Source: Massilia sp. YIM B02443 (lineage in GTDB: Bacteria > Pseudomonadota > Gammaproteobacteria > Burkholderiales > Burkholderiaceae_D). Taken from it: a DNA stretch of 64,000 nucleotides. Location of the stretch: assembly GCF_030411955.1 (NCBI RefSeq), contig NZ_JASNRA010000004.1:40095-104094 (forward strand), read 5' to 3'. Shown piece after piece: positions 21,586 through 33,402 of this stretch (positions are counted from its first letter, which is position 1; each line of letters opens with the position of its first letter). A model generated the notes under the pieces. That model worked only from the letters and a program-made list of their open reading frames with translations. It searched no databases and was not told where the DNA came from. The position numbers and the translations under genes are program-made.

Positions 21586-23361
21586 TTACGCCTGCACCAG
21601 CGGGCCCGGGTTCTTGATGTACTGCTCCTTGATCGCCTTGGCACACCAGTAGGCCAGCGCGCCGACCATGCCGGTCGGGTTGTAGCCATTGTTCTGCGGG
21701 AAGGCGTTGGCGCCCGGGGCGAACACGTTGGCCACGTCCCACGACTGCAGGTAGCGGTTCAGGGCCGAGGTCTTCGGATCCGAGCCCATGATCGCGCCGC
21801 CGCAGGTGTGGGTGCTCTGGTACTGGTTGATGTTGTAGTGCGAGCCCGGCTTCTTGGCGTCGCCCTTGGTCGCCAGCGGGTTCAGGACCTTGCACATCTC
21901 CTGCGCCTTGTCGACCAGGTACTGCGACGCGACGATTTCGTTGTCGTGCCAGTCGAAGGTCATGCGCAGCAGCGGACGGCCGAAGGCATCCTTGTAGTTC
22001 GGGTCCAGGCTCAGGTAGGCGTCGTCGTACGACATGCACGAACCCTGCACTTCGTAATAGAAGGAGTGGCGCATCGCATCCTTGGCGCCCTTCTTCCATT
22101 CGCTGCCCCAGCCCGGCACGCCCGGCGCGGTGGCAATGCCGCGCACCGGACCGCCGCCCGGCTGGCGCGCCCACACGATGCCGCCGCCGATGAAGCCGGA
22201 CTTGGTCGGATCATTGCGGTTGCCGTTCAGGTCGTCCATCGTGGTGCCGCCGCCGCCGATGCCCATGAACTGGTTGGCGTGCACGGTCTTGTCGAAGAAC
22301 AGCGAGACGCGGTTCAGGTTCTGGTACGAGTAGTTCTTGCCGACGGTGCCGGTACGGGTGACCGGGTCATACGCCTGGCCGATACCCGACACCAGCATCA
22401 GGTGCACGTTGTACAGCGAGAACGCGGCCAGGATGACGATGTCCGCCGGCTGTTCGGTCTCGCGGCCCTGGGCGTCGAGGTAGGTCACGCCGGTGGCCAT
22501 CTTGCGGTCTGCGGTCAGGTTCACCTTCATCACCTGCGCGTGGGTGCGCAGATCAAAACCCTTGCGGCCCCGCAGCACCGGCAGGATGTTGGCGTTCGGG
22601 CTGGCCTTCGAGTAGTTCAGGCAGCCGTAATCCGAGCAGAAGCCGCAGAAGTTGCACGGACCCATCTGGCAACCGTAAGGGTTGGTATAGGGCGCCGAGG
22701 CGTTGGCGGCCGGGATCGGATACGGGTGGTAGCCCATCTCGCGCGCCGCCTTGTAGAACAGCTCCGCGCCCAGGTAGTCCGGGTTCGGTCCGAGCGGGAA
22801 CTCGCGCGAGCGCGAGCCTTCGAACGGATTGCCGCCGCCGACGAACTTGCCGTCGATGACGCCGGCCTTGCCCGAGGTGCCGCACACGTATTCGAAGTGG
22901 TCGAAATGCGGTTCCAGGTCTTCATAGGTGACCGGGAAATCCTGGATCGACATGCCGGCCGGCAGGATTTTCTTGCCGTACTTCTGTTCCATCAGGCTGC
23001 GGATCTTGAAATCCTCCGGCAGCGCGCGGAACTGGCAGCCCGACCAGTGGCTGCCGGCGCCGCCGACGCCGGTGCCCGGCTTGAACGAGCCCATGCGGCG
23101 ATACGGCACCGCCACGTCGTTCGGGCTGTGGCGGATGGTCACGGTCTCTTGCGCCAGCGATTGCAGGTACTTGCGGTGCACCGAACCTTCGAGTTCATCG
23201 ACCACGCGCGGGTAGGCGAAGTCGGGCTGGGTGTCGCGGTCCGGGCCGCGTTCCAGCACCACCACGTTCATGCCGGCGTCGATGAGTTCCTTGGCCAGGA
23301 TCGCACCGACCCAGCCCATGCCGACGATGACGGCGTCTGTTTTCTCTTTGATGATTGCCAT
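21586..23361 (-). CDS. GMC-family FAD dehydrogenase, large subunit with Fe-S cysteines
   Basis: Catalytic subunit of a three-part sugar or sugar-acid dehydrogenase. It binds FAD at the N-terminus (GMGWVGAILAKELIDAG, then VLERG) and shows GGAGSHWSG. A cysteine cluster at C236, C239, C242 and C247 (CNFCGFCSDYGC) matches the 3Fe-4S site of bacterial FAD-glucose dehydrogenases. The C-terminal active-site region (NVFAPGANAFPQNNGYNPTGMVGALAYW) is intact. The 591-aa protein has no signal peptide of its own and is presumably co-exported with the Tat-signal small subunit encoded 6 bp upstream. Gluconate, glucose, sorbitol or another polyol are all possible substrates. Confidence 0.92.
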   Translation of the reverse strand: MAIIKEKTDAVIVGMGWVGAILAKELIDAGMNVVVLERGPDRDTQPDFAYPRVVDELEGSVHRKYLQSLAQETVTIRHSPNDVAVPYRRMGSFKPGTGVGGAGSHWSGCQFRALPEDFKIRSLMEQKYGKKILPAGMSIQDFPVTYEDLEPHFDHFEYVCGTSGKAGVIDGKFVGGGNPFEGSRSREFPLGPNPDYLGAELFYKAAREMGYHPYPIPAANASAPYTNPYGCQMGPCNFCGFCSDYGCLNYSKASPNANILPVLRGRKGFDLRTHAQVMKVNLTADRKMATGVTYLDAQGRETEQPADIVILAAFSLYNVHLMLVSGIGQAYDPVTRTGTVGKNYSYQNLNRVSLFFDKTVHANQFMGIGGGGTTMDDLNGNRNDPTKSGFIGGGIVWARQPGGGPVRGIATAPGVPGWGSEWKKGAKDAMRHSFYYEVQGSCMSYDDAYLSLDPNYKDAFGRPLLRMTFDWHDNEIVASQYLVDKAQEMCKVLNPLATKGDAKKPGSHYNINQYQSTHTCGGAIMGSDPKTSALNRYLQSWDVANVFAPGANAFPQNNGYNPTGMVGALAYWCAKAIKEQYIKNPGPLVQA

Positions 23362-23367
23362 GCTTGT

Positions 23368-24096
23368 TTATCCTCTGCGTCCAGCCAGGTCCACCGGACC
23401 GAGCGGATATGGGCGGTCACGAATCTTGACCCACTCCAGGTAGTCGGCGCGCATGCCGGGGTAACCGATCATTTTCCACGCACCCATGTTCTTGTTGCCG
23501 CCGTGGCTAGGATCGGCGAAGTAGCCGGCCCGCACTTCCGACAGGAAGTCGGCGAAGAACAGCTTGGACGAGATGTCCTTCAGCTTGATCTTGCCGCCTT
23601 CGAGGTCCTTCAGGACCTTGTCCTTCATTGCGTTGTCGAGGTCGGCGAAAGCCTTGCCCGAGAACGCATTGACGCAGTGCTCGTCGGTGGCATTGATGCC
23701 AACCTTGATGATGTCCTTCAGGGCCAGCTTGCCCTGGTAGCCGAACTCGGGCGCCGCTTCCATGAACGGGCCCTGCATGAACCAGATGGCCCCGGCGGCG
23801 TACGGGGTCTGCATGTGGCGGTCGAGGAATTCGGGCACGCCCAGCTCGACGGCGCCGGGGCCGTGCTCGTCATGCGGAATCAGGCGATCGACGGCGGCGA
23901 TCACGAATTTCCATTCCTTGGCGTTGAAGAATTTCGGGGTGTACGGATCGGCCTTGCCTTCGGCGGCGACCGCCGTGCCGGCATTGGCCGTCGGCAGGTT
24001 CTGGTGCAGGGCGGCGGCGCCGGCTGCGCCCATCGGGACGAAGACCAGGCTCTTGATGAGGCGGCGTCGCGATTGGGATTGTTGATCGTCGGACAT
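23368..24096 (-). CDS. Gluconate 2-dehydrogenase subunit 3 family protein, Tat signal
   Basis: Small subunit (242 aa) of the GMC dehydrogenase. It carries a twin-arginine type signal (SRRRLIKSLVF, residues 9-19, then a hydrophobic stretch) and the subunit-3 domain with DRLIPHDEHGPGAVELGVPEFLDRHM. Known family members guide export and stability of the FAD subunit. It is the first gene of the operon, and a palindrome in its leader may bind the divergent GntR regulator. Confidence 0.92.
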   Translation of the reverse strand: MSDDQQSQSRRRLIKSLVFVPMGAAGAAALHQNLPTANAGTAVAAEGKADPYTPKFFNAKEWKFVIAAVDRLIPHDEHGPGAVELGVPEFLDRHMQTPYAAGAIWFMQGPFMEAAPEFGYQGKLALKDIIKVGINATDEHCVNAFSGKAFADLDNAMKDKVLKDLEGGKIKLKDISSKLFFADFLSEVRAGYFADPSHGGNKNMGAWKMIGYPGMRADYLEWVKIRDRPYPLGPVDLAGRRG

Positions 24097-24399
24097 AATG
24101 TCTTTCTATCTGGATAATGTATTTTGTATGCAAAATGCAGGCCGCATGATACCAAGATGTTTCATGATGCGCTAATGCAATTAAGGCCTTCATGCATAAA
24201 ATCGGCGAATAAAGTATTTAAAACGACAGATTCAGAACATTCCGATATTTCTATAATTTCAGGGATTTTTGAAGATTCAAAATAATCGGATAGAATTCCT
24301 GGCCAATTCAGCCACGCACCATGCCGCTCGACGGTTTATGACAAACCTAAAATACGTGGTGCTAAAATTGCGATGGGATATTAAAAGGTGAACGGACGC
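24097..24399. other. AT-rich divergent regulatory region, GMC operon / gntR
   Basis: About 300 bp without a gene, much more AT-rich than the flanks. Besides the palindrome at 24121-24136, it holds several TATAAT-like stretches on both strands, for example TCTATAATTT near 24250, that could serve the divergent genes. No further open frame of note. Confidence 0.6.
24121..24136. promoter_or_regulatory. Candidate GntR (FCD) operator
   Basis: ATTTTGTATGCAAAAT is an inverted repeat with 6-bp arms around TATG. It lies 25 bp before the start of the small dehydrogenase subunit. The TTGTAT/GCAA core resembles operators of FCD-type GntR regulators. The regulator is encoded on the other side of the same intergenic region. 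Confidence 0.6.
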
Positions 24400-25116
24400 A
24401 TGCAAGACTCAGCCATCGAACTGGACTCGATTTCGGGCACGGGTGCGCCCCCGTTGCCGCGGCTGGCGCGTCAGCACCTGCACGACAGCGTGGTTGCGCA
24501 TTTGCGCAAGCTGATCGTCGAATCGGTGTTCGCGCCGGGCGCCAAATTGAATGAGCGGGAATTGTGCGAGACCATGGGCATTTCGCGCACGCCGCTGCGC
24601 GAAGCGCTGAAAGCGCTGGCGGCGGAAGGCTTGATCGATATCGCGCCCAACCGTGGCGCCTCGGTGTACAAGATGTCGCCCGAGGAGATCTGGGAAACCT
24701 TCGAATTCGTCAGCGGCCTGGAAGCGATGGCCGGCGAACTGGCCTGCGAACGCATCACCCCGGCCGAGGTGGACGAGATCAAGGCGCACCACGATGCGAT
24801 GCTGGCCTGCAAAGACATTGGCGACCTGCCCGGCTACTACAGCAACAACCAGGCGATCCACAACAAGATCGCCACGGCGGCGCGCAATGCGGTGCTGCTG
24901 CGCACCTATCTCAATATGAACCGGCGCCTGCAATCGCTGCGCCTGCGTTCGAACGTGGTGCCGACCAAGTGGGACCAGGCGGTCGACGAGCACCAGCAGA
25001 TGATCGCGGCGCTCGACGCGCGTGACGGCAAGCGCCTTGGGAAACTGCTGGCCGACCACCTGCTGGAAAAGCGCGCGGCGGCGATGCAGCTGGTGTCGGC
25101 CCCGGCCCCGGCTTGA
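24400..25116 (+). CDS. GntR-family regulator, FCD (FadR/VanR-like) type
   Basis: Transcription factor of 238 aa with an N-terminal winged helix (recognition region ELCETMGISRTPLREALKALAAEGLIDIAPNRGA). The helical FCD ligand-binding domain holds conserved histidines (AIHNKIA, DEHQQMIAAL) that usually bind a metal and a carboxylate ligand. It diverges from the GMC dehydrogenase operon, so it probably controls it in response to a sugar acid or its product. Start: the ATG at 24400 with AAGGTG upstream; GTG at 24388 is an alternative. It converges on icd with only 7 bp between the stops. Confidence 0.92.
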   Translation: MQDSAIELDSISGTGAPPLPRLARQHLHDSVVAHLRKLIVESVFAPGAKLNERELCETMGISRTPLREALKALAAEGLIDIAPNRGASVYKMSPEEIWETFEFVSGLEAMAGELACERITPAEVDEIKAHHDAMLACKDIGDLPGYYSNNQAIHNKIATAARNAVLLRTYLNMNRRLQSLRLRSNVVPTKWDQAVDEHQQMIAALDARDGKRLGKLLADHLLEKRAAAMQLVSAPAPA

Positions 25117-25123
25117 TCGGCGA

Positions 25124-26377
<1,254 letters not shown>

Positions 26378-26566
26378 CGTCTCCTCCCGGGGGCAAGGCT
26401 GTGGCGGCAACGTGGATTACAATGTCGCCTGCAAGAACGGGCCTGTATAAGGCAGAGTTGGTGTCTTGCATTATGCACCAGCTGCTTTCCTCGCGCCACG
26501 CGGTGTGCCCGACGCTCGTCCCATCCGCTTACTTATCCCCCTTCACGCTTTTCTTCACGTCTTTCG

Positions 26567-27124
26567 ATGCCGCTGATTCTCTTCAATAAACCGTTCCAGG
26601 TCCTGTGCCAGTTCTCGCCGCAGGAGGGCCGCAAGGAAGACCACAAAACGCTGGCCGATTACCTGGACATCCCCGGCATCTACCCCGCCGGCCGCCTCGA
26701 CGCCGACAGCGAAGGCCTGATGCTGCTCACCGACGACGGCAAGCTGCAGCACAAGATCGCCCATCCCGACCACAAGGAAGCCAAGACCTACCTGGTGCAG
26801 GTCGACGGCGTGCCGGATGCCGCCGCCATGGCGCGCCTGCAGGCGCCGCTCGACCTGGGCGACTTCATCACGAAACCGTGCCGCGCGGTGCGCATTGCCG
26901 AACCCGGGTGGCTGTGGCCGCGCAATCCGCCGATCCGGGTGCGCCAGGACAAGCCGACCGCGTGGATTGCGATCACGCTCGAGGAAGGCAAGAACCGCCA
27001 GGTGCGGCGCATGACGGCGGCCGTCGGGTTCCCGACGCTGCGGCTGGTGCGCAGCAGCATCGGGCCGTTTTCGCTGGCCACGCATCCCTTGATGCCCGGT
27101 GAATACGTCGAAGTGCGGATGTAA
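26567..27124 (+). CDS. rluE: 23S rRNA pseudouridine synthase, RluE/RsuA family
   Basis: Isomerises a uridine in rRNA. The 185-aa protein has the catalytic motif PAGRLDADSEGL (Asp in GRLD) and the C-terminal family motif LEEGKNRQVRRMTAAVGFPTLRLVR. It lacks an N-terminal S4 domain, as RluE (23S U2457) does and RsuA does not. The start is the ATG at 26567 (MPLILFNKPFQVLCQF). It diverges from icd and ends in a shared terminator with the monomeric isocitrate dehydrogenase. Confidence 0.88.
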   Translation: MPLILFNKPFQVLCQFSPQEGRKEDHKTLADYLDIPGIYPAGRLDADSEGLMLLTDDGKLQHKIAHPDHKEAKTYLVQVDGVPDAAAMARLQAPLDLGDFITKPCRAVRIAEPGWLWPRNPPIRVRQDKPTAWIAITLEEGKNRQVRRMTAAVGFPTLRLVRSSIGPFSLATHPLMPGEYVEVRM

Positions 27125-27164
27125 AAAAAACCCGCCGACCTCAGGGTCCGGCGGGTTTCTTTTT
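27123..27164. terminator. Bidirectional terminator, rluE / monomeric IDH
   Basis: A 10-bp stem (AAACCCGCCG/CGGCGGGTTT) with an 11-base loop has an A run on its left and a T run on its right. It can stop both convergent transcripts. Confidence 0.88.
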
Positions 27165-27197
27165 ATGCGCGGCGATCGCCGCGCAGTCAACTCAGCC

Positions 27198-29429
<2,232 letters not shown>

Positions 29430-29745
29430 GCACATTTTCCTCGGTATTCGCGATCGTTCGCGATGTTCAAAACTGGACAAGCGTCCTGGACTGGCCCGGG
29501 CGCGCCGCGCTCTCGCCGGACATTCTACCCCTCCCCTTGCCGCAAACGACGGGGATTCGGGTGGAAACGCAAACGGGTGCAGCACCCGTTCCGGTCACGG
29601 CAGCGCTCAAGTCTTCTATAAGACATAAGACGCGCCATAGTATGCCAGAGCTTTGCCGCGGATACCAGTTTTTACGCATTCGTCAACAGCGCCGCCGCAG
29701 CGGTTGCGAGGAAAACGCGGACAAGGTGAAACCGCCGCGCCAAGC
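29430..29745. other. Intergenic region upstream of the monomeric IDH
   Basis: About 315 bp without a credible gene. It contains GTCTTCTATAAGAC (29611-29624), an inverted repeat with 5-bp arms, and a directly repeated TAAGAC reaching 29630. These may be an operator or part of the promoter of the monomeric IDH. Short open frames here use atypical codons and I do not accept them. Confidence 0.5.
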
Positions 29746-29777
29746 AAAAAAACCCGCCAGGCTTGAGCCGGGCGGGT
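29746..29777 (-). terminator. Terminator of rpsT
   Basis: On the minus strand ACCCGCC/GGCGGGT form a stem, extended inward by further pairs, followed by seven T. It lies about 55 bp after the rpsT stop. Confidence 0.87.
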
Positions 29778-29831
29778 CTTTCCACTGCACAGAACTTGCC
29801 TGCGCGGCCGAGGCCGCACAGCACGCGGGGT

Positions 29832-30098
29832 TTAAGCCGACAGTGCCTTCAGGGCTGCAGCCAGACGGCTCTTGTGACGAGCTGCCTTGTTCTTGTGGAT
29901 GATTTTCTTGTCAGCGATGCTGTCGATTTTCGACACGGATTGCTGGAAGATGGTGGTCGCAGCGGCCTTGTCGCCAGCCTGGATGGCTTTGCGGACGGCC
30001 TTGATTGCGGTGCGCAGGGTCGAGCGCTGCGACGAGTTGTGTGCGTTTTGCTTAACTGCTTGACGAGCGCGTTTGCGCGCTTGTGCGGTATTTGCCAT
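29832..30098 (-). CDS. rpsT: 30S ribosomal protein S20
   Basis: Small basic protein (88 aa) that binds 16S rRNA. It starts [13 protein letters not shown] and has the family core ([15 protein letters not shown]) and end ([20 protein letters not shown]). The in-frame extension upstream is not part of the family. It is monocistronic, with its own promoter (TATAAT at 30216-30221 on the minus strand) and terminator. The leader of about 110 bases could serve autoregulation, as known for S20 in E. coli. Confidence 0.97.
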   Translation of the reverse strand: MANTAQARKRARQAVKQNAHNSSQRSTLRTAIKAVRKAIQAGDKAAATTIFQQSVSKIDSIADKKIIHKNKAARHKSRLAAALKALSA

Positions 30099-30215
30099 GG
30101 AATTTCCTAAATCGGGGTCAAGTTGCGTTTGCAAACATTAGCGACTGTCAAACCGGCGCCTAGCGAAGCCCGCCCAACGATTAGTGTCTGCTAACAGAAT
30201 TCAGTACAGCCCACG

Positions 30216-30244
30216 ATTATAGCGAAGCTTTCCATCGGGGGCAA
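30216..30244 (-). promoter_or_regulatory. Sigma-70 promoter of rpsT
   Basis: On the minus strand TTGCCC, 17 bp, TATAAT. The -10 is perfect and the spacing ideal. It would give a leader of about 110 bases. Confidence 0.75.
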
Positions 30245-30297
30245 TTCATAATTCAACAATTGTCGGGTGCACGCGCCAGATCGCGGTGTTGCACAAG

Positions 30298-30303
30298 TAT
30301 AAT
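30298..30303 (+). promoter_or_regulatory. -10 box 8 bases before murJ
   Basis: A perfect TATAAT ends 8 bases before the murJ ATG. No clear -35 box or Shine-Dalgarno sequence is visible. If used, the message would start almost at the start codon. Confidence 0.5.
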
Positions 30304-30311
30304 CTCGCGCC

Positions 30312-31862
30312 ATGAACCTGCTCAGAACCCTCGCTGCCATCTCCAGCATGACCATGCTGTCGCGCGTCACCGGCCTGCTGCGCGAAAGCCTGTTCGCGCG
30401 CGCCTTCGGCGCCTCGGCCTACACCGACGCCTTCATCGTCGCGTTCCGCCTGCCCAACCTGTTGCGCCGGCTGTTCGCGGAAGGCGCGTTCGCCCAGGCC
30501 TTCGTGCCGATATTGTCCGAATATAAAACCCAGCACGGCGACGGGGCCACCAAGACCCTGGTCGACCACGTCGCCACCTCGCTGGTGTGGGCCACCGTGC
30601 TCACCAGTATCGTCGGCATCGTCGCCGCCCCGCTCCTGATCGTCGCCATCGCCGGCGACCTGCGCGAGACGCCCGGCGCCTACGACGCCTCGGTGGTCAT
30701 GACGCGCATGATGTTCCCCTACATCGCCTGCATGTCCTTCGTGGCCCTGGCCGGCGGCATCCTGAATACCTGGCGCCAGTTCAAGATTCCGGCCTTCACG
30801 CCGGTGCTGCTGAACCTGTCGTTCATCTTCGCCTCGCTGGTGCTGGTCAATTACCTCGAGCAGCCGATCTATGCGATGGCGATCGCGGTCTGCGTCGGCG
30901 GCATCCTGCAGGTGGCGATCCAGATCCCGTCGCTGGTAAAGATCGGCATGCTGCCGCGCATCTCGATGAATCCCCTGTCCGGCCTGCGCGACGCCGGCGT
31001 GCGGCGCATGCTCAAGAAGATGGGCCCGGCCGTGTTCGCCGTGTCGGCGGCGCAGATCAGCCTGCTCATCAATACCGGCATCGCCGCCAGCCTGGCCGCC
31101 GGCGCCGTCTCCGCGCTGCAGTACGCCGACCGCCTGATGGAATTCCCGACCGCGATGCTCGGCGTGGCGCTCGGCACCATCCTGCTGCCCAGCCTGTCGA
31201 AGGCGAACGCCGAAGGCAATACCGGGGAATATGCCGCCCTGCTGAACTGGGGCCTGCGCCTGACCTTCCTGCTGGCGCTGCCGGCGGCGGTGGGCATGGC
31301 GACGCTGGCGGTGCCGATGATCGCCACCCTGTTCCACTACGGTAAGTTCGACGATGCGGCGCTGGTCAATTCCTCGATGCCTTTGATGGCCTACAGCGCC
31401 GGCCTGCTCGGCATCATCCTGGTCAAGATCCTGGCGCCGGCCTTCTATGCGCGCCAGGACGTCAAGACGCCGGTGCGCATCGCGGTGCTGGTGCTGGTCG
31501 CGACGCAATTGATGAACCTGGTCTTCGTGCCGCTGCTGGGCGTGGCGGGCCTGGCGCTGTCGATCGGCCTGGGCGCCTGCATCAACGCCACCTGCCTGTA
31601 CGTCGGCCTGCGCCGGCGCGGCATCTATGTGCCGCAGCCGGGCTGGCTGGCGTTCTTCGTCAGGCTGGCGCTGGGCGTGGCGGCGCTGGGCGCGGTGTGC
31701 TGGTTCGGCCAGGCGCAGTTCGACTGGGCGGCGATGAAGGCGACGCCAATGCTGCGCATCGGCGCGCTGTTCGGCATCATCGCGGCGGCGGCGCTCGCCT
31801 ACTTCGCCGTGCTGGCGCTGCTGGGCTTCCGGCCGCGCGACTTCCGGCGCCGCGCCGTGTAA
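30312..31862 (+). CDS. murJ: Lipid II flippase MurJ
   Basis: Inner-membrane flippase for peptidoglycan precursor lipid II. At 516 aa with about 14 hydrophobic helices it has the family features: SMTMLSRVTGLLRESLFARAFGAS at the N-terminus, AFRLPNLLRRLFAEGAFAQAFVPIL, and the MOP-fold helices. The start is the ATG at 30312. Divergent rpsT is the usual betaproteobacterial neighbour. Its stop codon directly abuts the stop of the last secretion gene on the other strand, leaving no room for a terminator. Confidence 0.97.
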   Translation: MNLLRTLAAISSMTMLSRVTGLLRESLFARAFGASAYTDAFIVAFRLPNLLRRLFAEGAFAQAFVPILSEYKTQHGDGATKTLVDHVATSLVWATVLTSIVGIVAAPLLIVAIAGDLRETPGAYDASVVMTRMMFPYIACMSFVALAGGILNTWRQFKIPAFTPVLLNLSFIFASLVLVNYLEQPIYAMAIAVCVGGILQVAIQIPSLVKIGMLPRISMNPLSGLRDAGVRRMLKKMGPAVFAVSAAQISLLINTGIAASLAAGAVSALQYADRLMEFPTAMLGVALGTILLPSLSKANAEGNTGEYAALLNWGLRLTFLLALPAAVGMATLAVPMIATLFHYGKFDDAALVNSSMPLMAYSAGLLGIILVKILAPAFYARQDVKTPVRIAVLVLVATQLMNLVFVPLLGVAGLALSIGLGACINATCLYVGLRRRGIYVPQPGWLAFFVRLALGVAALGAVCWFGQAQFDWAAMKATPMLRIGALFGIIAAAALAYFAVLALLGFRPRDFRRRAV

Positions 31863-32561
31863 TCAATGCACCGGCGTCGTGGCGCCGTCCGCGGCCGGCT
31901 CCGGCTCCGGCTCGGGCGCCGGCGCTTCCTGCGCTTCTTCTTTCGGCGCTTCCTTCGGTTCTTCAGGTTCCGGCGTCTCCGGCTCTGGCGCCGCCGGCGG
32001 CTCTTCGACCGGCTGCGCCGGCGGTGGCGGCACGGTCGGCGGTGCGACTGGCTGCGCCTGCGCCGGCGCCGGACCGGCCGGCGCCAGGCTGCGTTCGCTG
32101 GCGGTGAAGCGCCACTGCGAGATCTTTTCCTTGCCGTCCAGGCCACGGAAGCGGCTGTCGAAATTCGCGATCTTCAGCGGCTGCGCTTCGGACAGGCTGT
32201 GGATGGCGACGATGCCATTCTGGCCGCCGCCCAGGTACTCGATGCCCCACTCGGCCTTGCCGGTGAGCGGATCGACGAATACCTTGCGCAGGTGGCGCCG
32301 CACGCCGGGAAAGCGCGGATCTTTCAATAATTCCTTGATCGACGGCGGATACGGCGTGGCGCCGCGCGGCGTGGCGGCGGCGTAGCTATCCAATGCCGCG
32401 CTGTAGGCGGCGCCAATCTCCAGCAATTCTTCCTCGGCCGCGGCGCGTTGCAGGAGCGAGCCGACTTTCAGCGTGGCCGCGCCGACCAGGCCGACGATGG
32501 CGACGAAGATGATCAGGCCGAGATAGGTGAAACCGGCCTGGCGGACGGGCCTGGCTACCAC
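31863..32561 (-). CDS. Atypical pseudopilin with Pro/Glu-rich tail, lacks Glu5
   Basis: Last gene of the secretion operon, 232 aa. The prepilin cleavage region reads QAG|FTYLGLIIFVAIVGLVGAA. The position that is normally Glu5 after the cut is Gly, and the hydrophobic helix is otherwise normal. Among type II pseudopilins the tip subunit GspK typically lacks Glu5. A globular part (about 40-165) contains ATPRGATPYPPSIKELLKDPRFPG and DPLTGKAEWGIEYLGG. A low-complexity tail (about 170-232) is nearly all Pro, Glu and Ala. GTG start at 32561 overlaps the upstream TAG region. A tip role is inference. Confidence 0.8.
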   Translation of the reverse strand: MVARPVRQAGFTYLGLIIFVAIVGLVGAATLKVGSLLQRAAAEEELLEIGAAYSAALDSYAAATPRGATPYPPSIKELLKDPRFPGVRRHLRKVFVDPLTGKAEWGIEYLGGGQNGIVAIHSLSEAQPLKIANFDSRFRGLDGKEKISQWRFTASERSLAPAGPAPAQAQPVAPPTVPPPPAQPVEEPPAAPEPETPEPEEPKEAPKEEAQEAPAPEPEPEPAADGATTPVH

Positions 32562-32938
32562 TCCAGGAACGGCCGGCCGCGCCGGTCGTTGCCGGGCGCG
32601 CCGCTGCGCACGTTGGCCACGGCGCCCTGCTCGCCCTCCTGCGGCATCTCGACGATCCAGGTCTCGCGGCTTTCCGCGATCGGGTCGAGCGGAATCTCGC
32701 GCAGGTATTTTTTCTCGACCAGCTGCTCCAGCGAGTCCGGATAGCGCCCGGTGTCGGAGCGGTACTGGTCGATCACGGCGCGCGTGCTGCGCAGGTTATC
32801 CATCAGGATGGTCTCCTTGGCGCTGTCCACGCTCGGGAAGAACCTCGGCACGGCCAGCGTCAGCAACAGCGCGACGATGCCCAGCACCACCAGCAGCTCG
32901 ATCAGCGTGAAGCCGCGCCTTTTCATGATGTTCACCAT
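32555..32938 (-). CDS. Type II secretion-like pseudopilin
   Basis: Pseudopilin of 127 aa. It has a short basic leader, the prepilin motif [26 protein letters not shown] with Glu5, and a GspG-like globular part ([28 protein letters not shown]). It overlaps both neighbours by 7 bp. Two starts are possible (32938 or 32926); the first overlaps the upstream stop and fits coupling. Which numbered pseudopilin it corresponds to cannot be settled by eye. Confidence 0.87.
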   Translation of the reverse strand: MVNIMKRRGFTLIELLVVLGIVALLLTLAVPRFFPSVDSAKETILMDNLRSTRAVIDQYRSDTGRYPDSLEQLVEKKYLREIPLDPIAESRETWIVEMPQEGEQGAVANVRSGAPGNDRRGRPFLEW

Positions 32939-33402
32939 TTGTTGTAGGGGATGCCGTTCAGGCCAATCCGTTCGGAGCGCGAAAACACGTCGTACACGTC
33001 GTCGCCTTCGCGCGGTTCGTCCGGTTCGCTGGCGTAGCTGCGCTTGCCCCAGGTTTCGGCATCGGTCAGTTCGGCATCGGGATTGAACGGGTCGCGCGGA
33101 ATGCGGCGCAGGAAGTAGATCTTCGCTTCCTTCGGGCTGCGCAGGTCGGGCGCGCCTTCCACCAGCAATTCGAGGCGCGCCGGATAGCCGCTGGCGCCGG
33201 CCGCCTTGGCCACCCTGCCCTCGTCGCCGGCCTTTTTATAGGCGTCCAGGCCATTGCGGATCTCGCGCAGCGCGCGCCGCAACTCCTGCTCGTCGCGCCG
33301 CTGCACCGTGACCTCGGCCACCGGCAGCACCAGGGTCCCCAGCAGCGCCAGGATCGCCAGCGTGACCAGCAGTTCGATCAGGGTGAAGCCGCGGGTTTTC
33401 AT
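32932..33402 (-). CDS. Type II secretion-like pseudopilin
   Basis: Pseudopilin of 156 aa with [27 protein letters not shown] (Glu5 present) and a globular part with [30 protein letters not shown]. The end, [10 protein letters not shown], is a pattern common in GspG-type subunits. It follows gspD with a 4-bp overlap. Same operon, minor or second major subunit. Confidence 0.88.
   Translation of the reverse strand: MKTRGFTLIELLVTLAILALLGTLVLPVAEVTVQRRDEQELRRALREIRNGLDAYKKAGDEGRVAKAAGASGYPARLELLVEGAPDLRSPKEAKIYFLRRIPRDPFNPDAELTDAETWGKRSYASEPDEPREGDDVYDVFSRSERIGLNGIPYNKW

Noticed and set aside
20176..24117. 1313-aa open frame on the plus strand opposite the GMC dehydrogenase operon
   Set aside because: Spans three well-supported genes in antisense, with shadow-type composition. 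A consequence of strong GC3 bias.
29537..29902. 121-aa plus-strand open frame between the IDH gene and rpsT
   Set aside because: Runs antisense into rpsT and over its terminator; no SD and no recognisable family.
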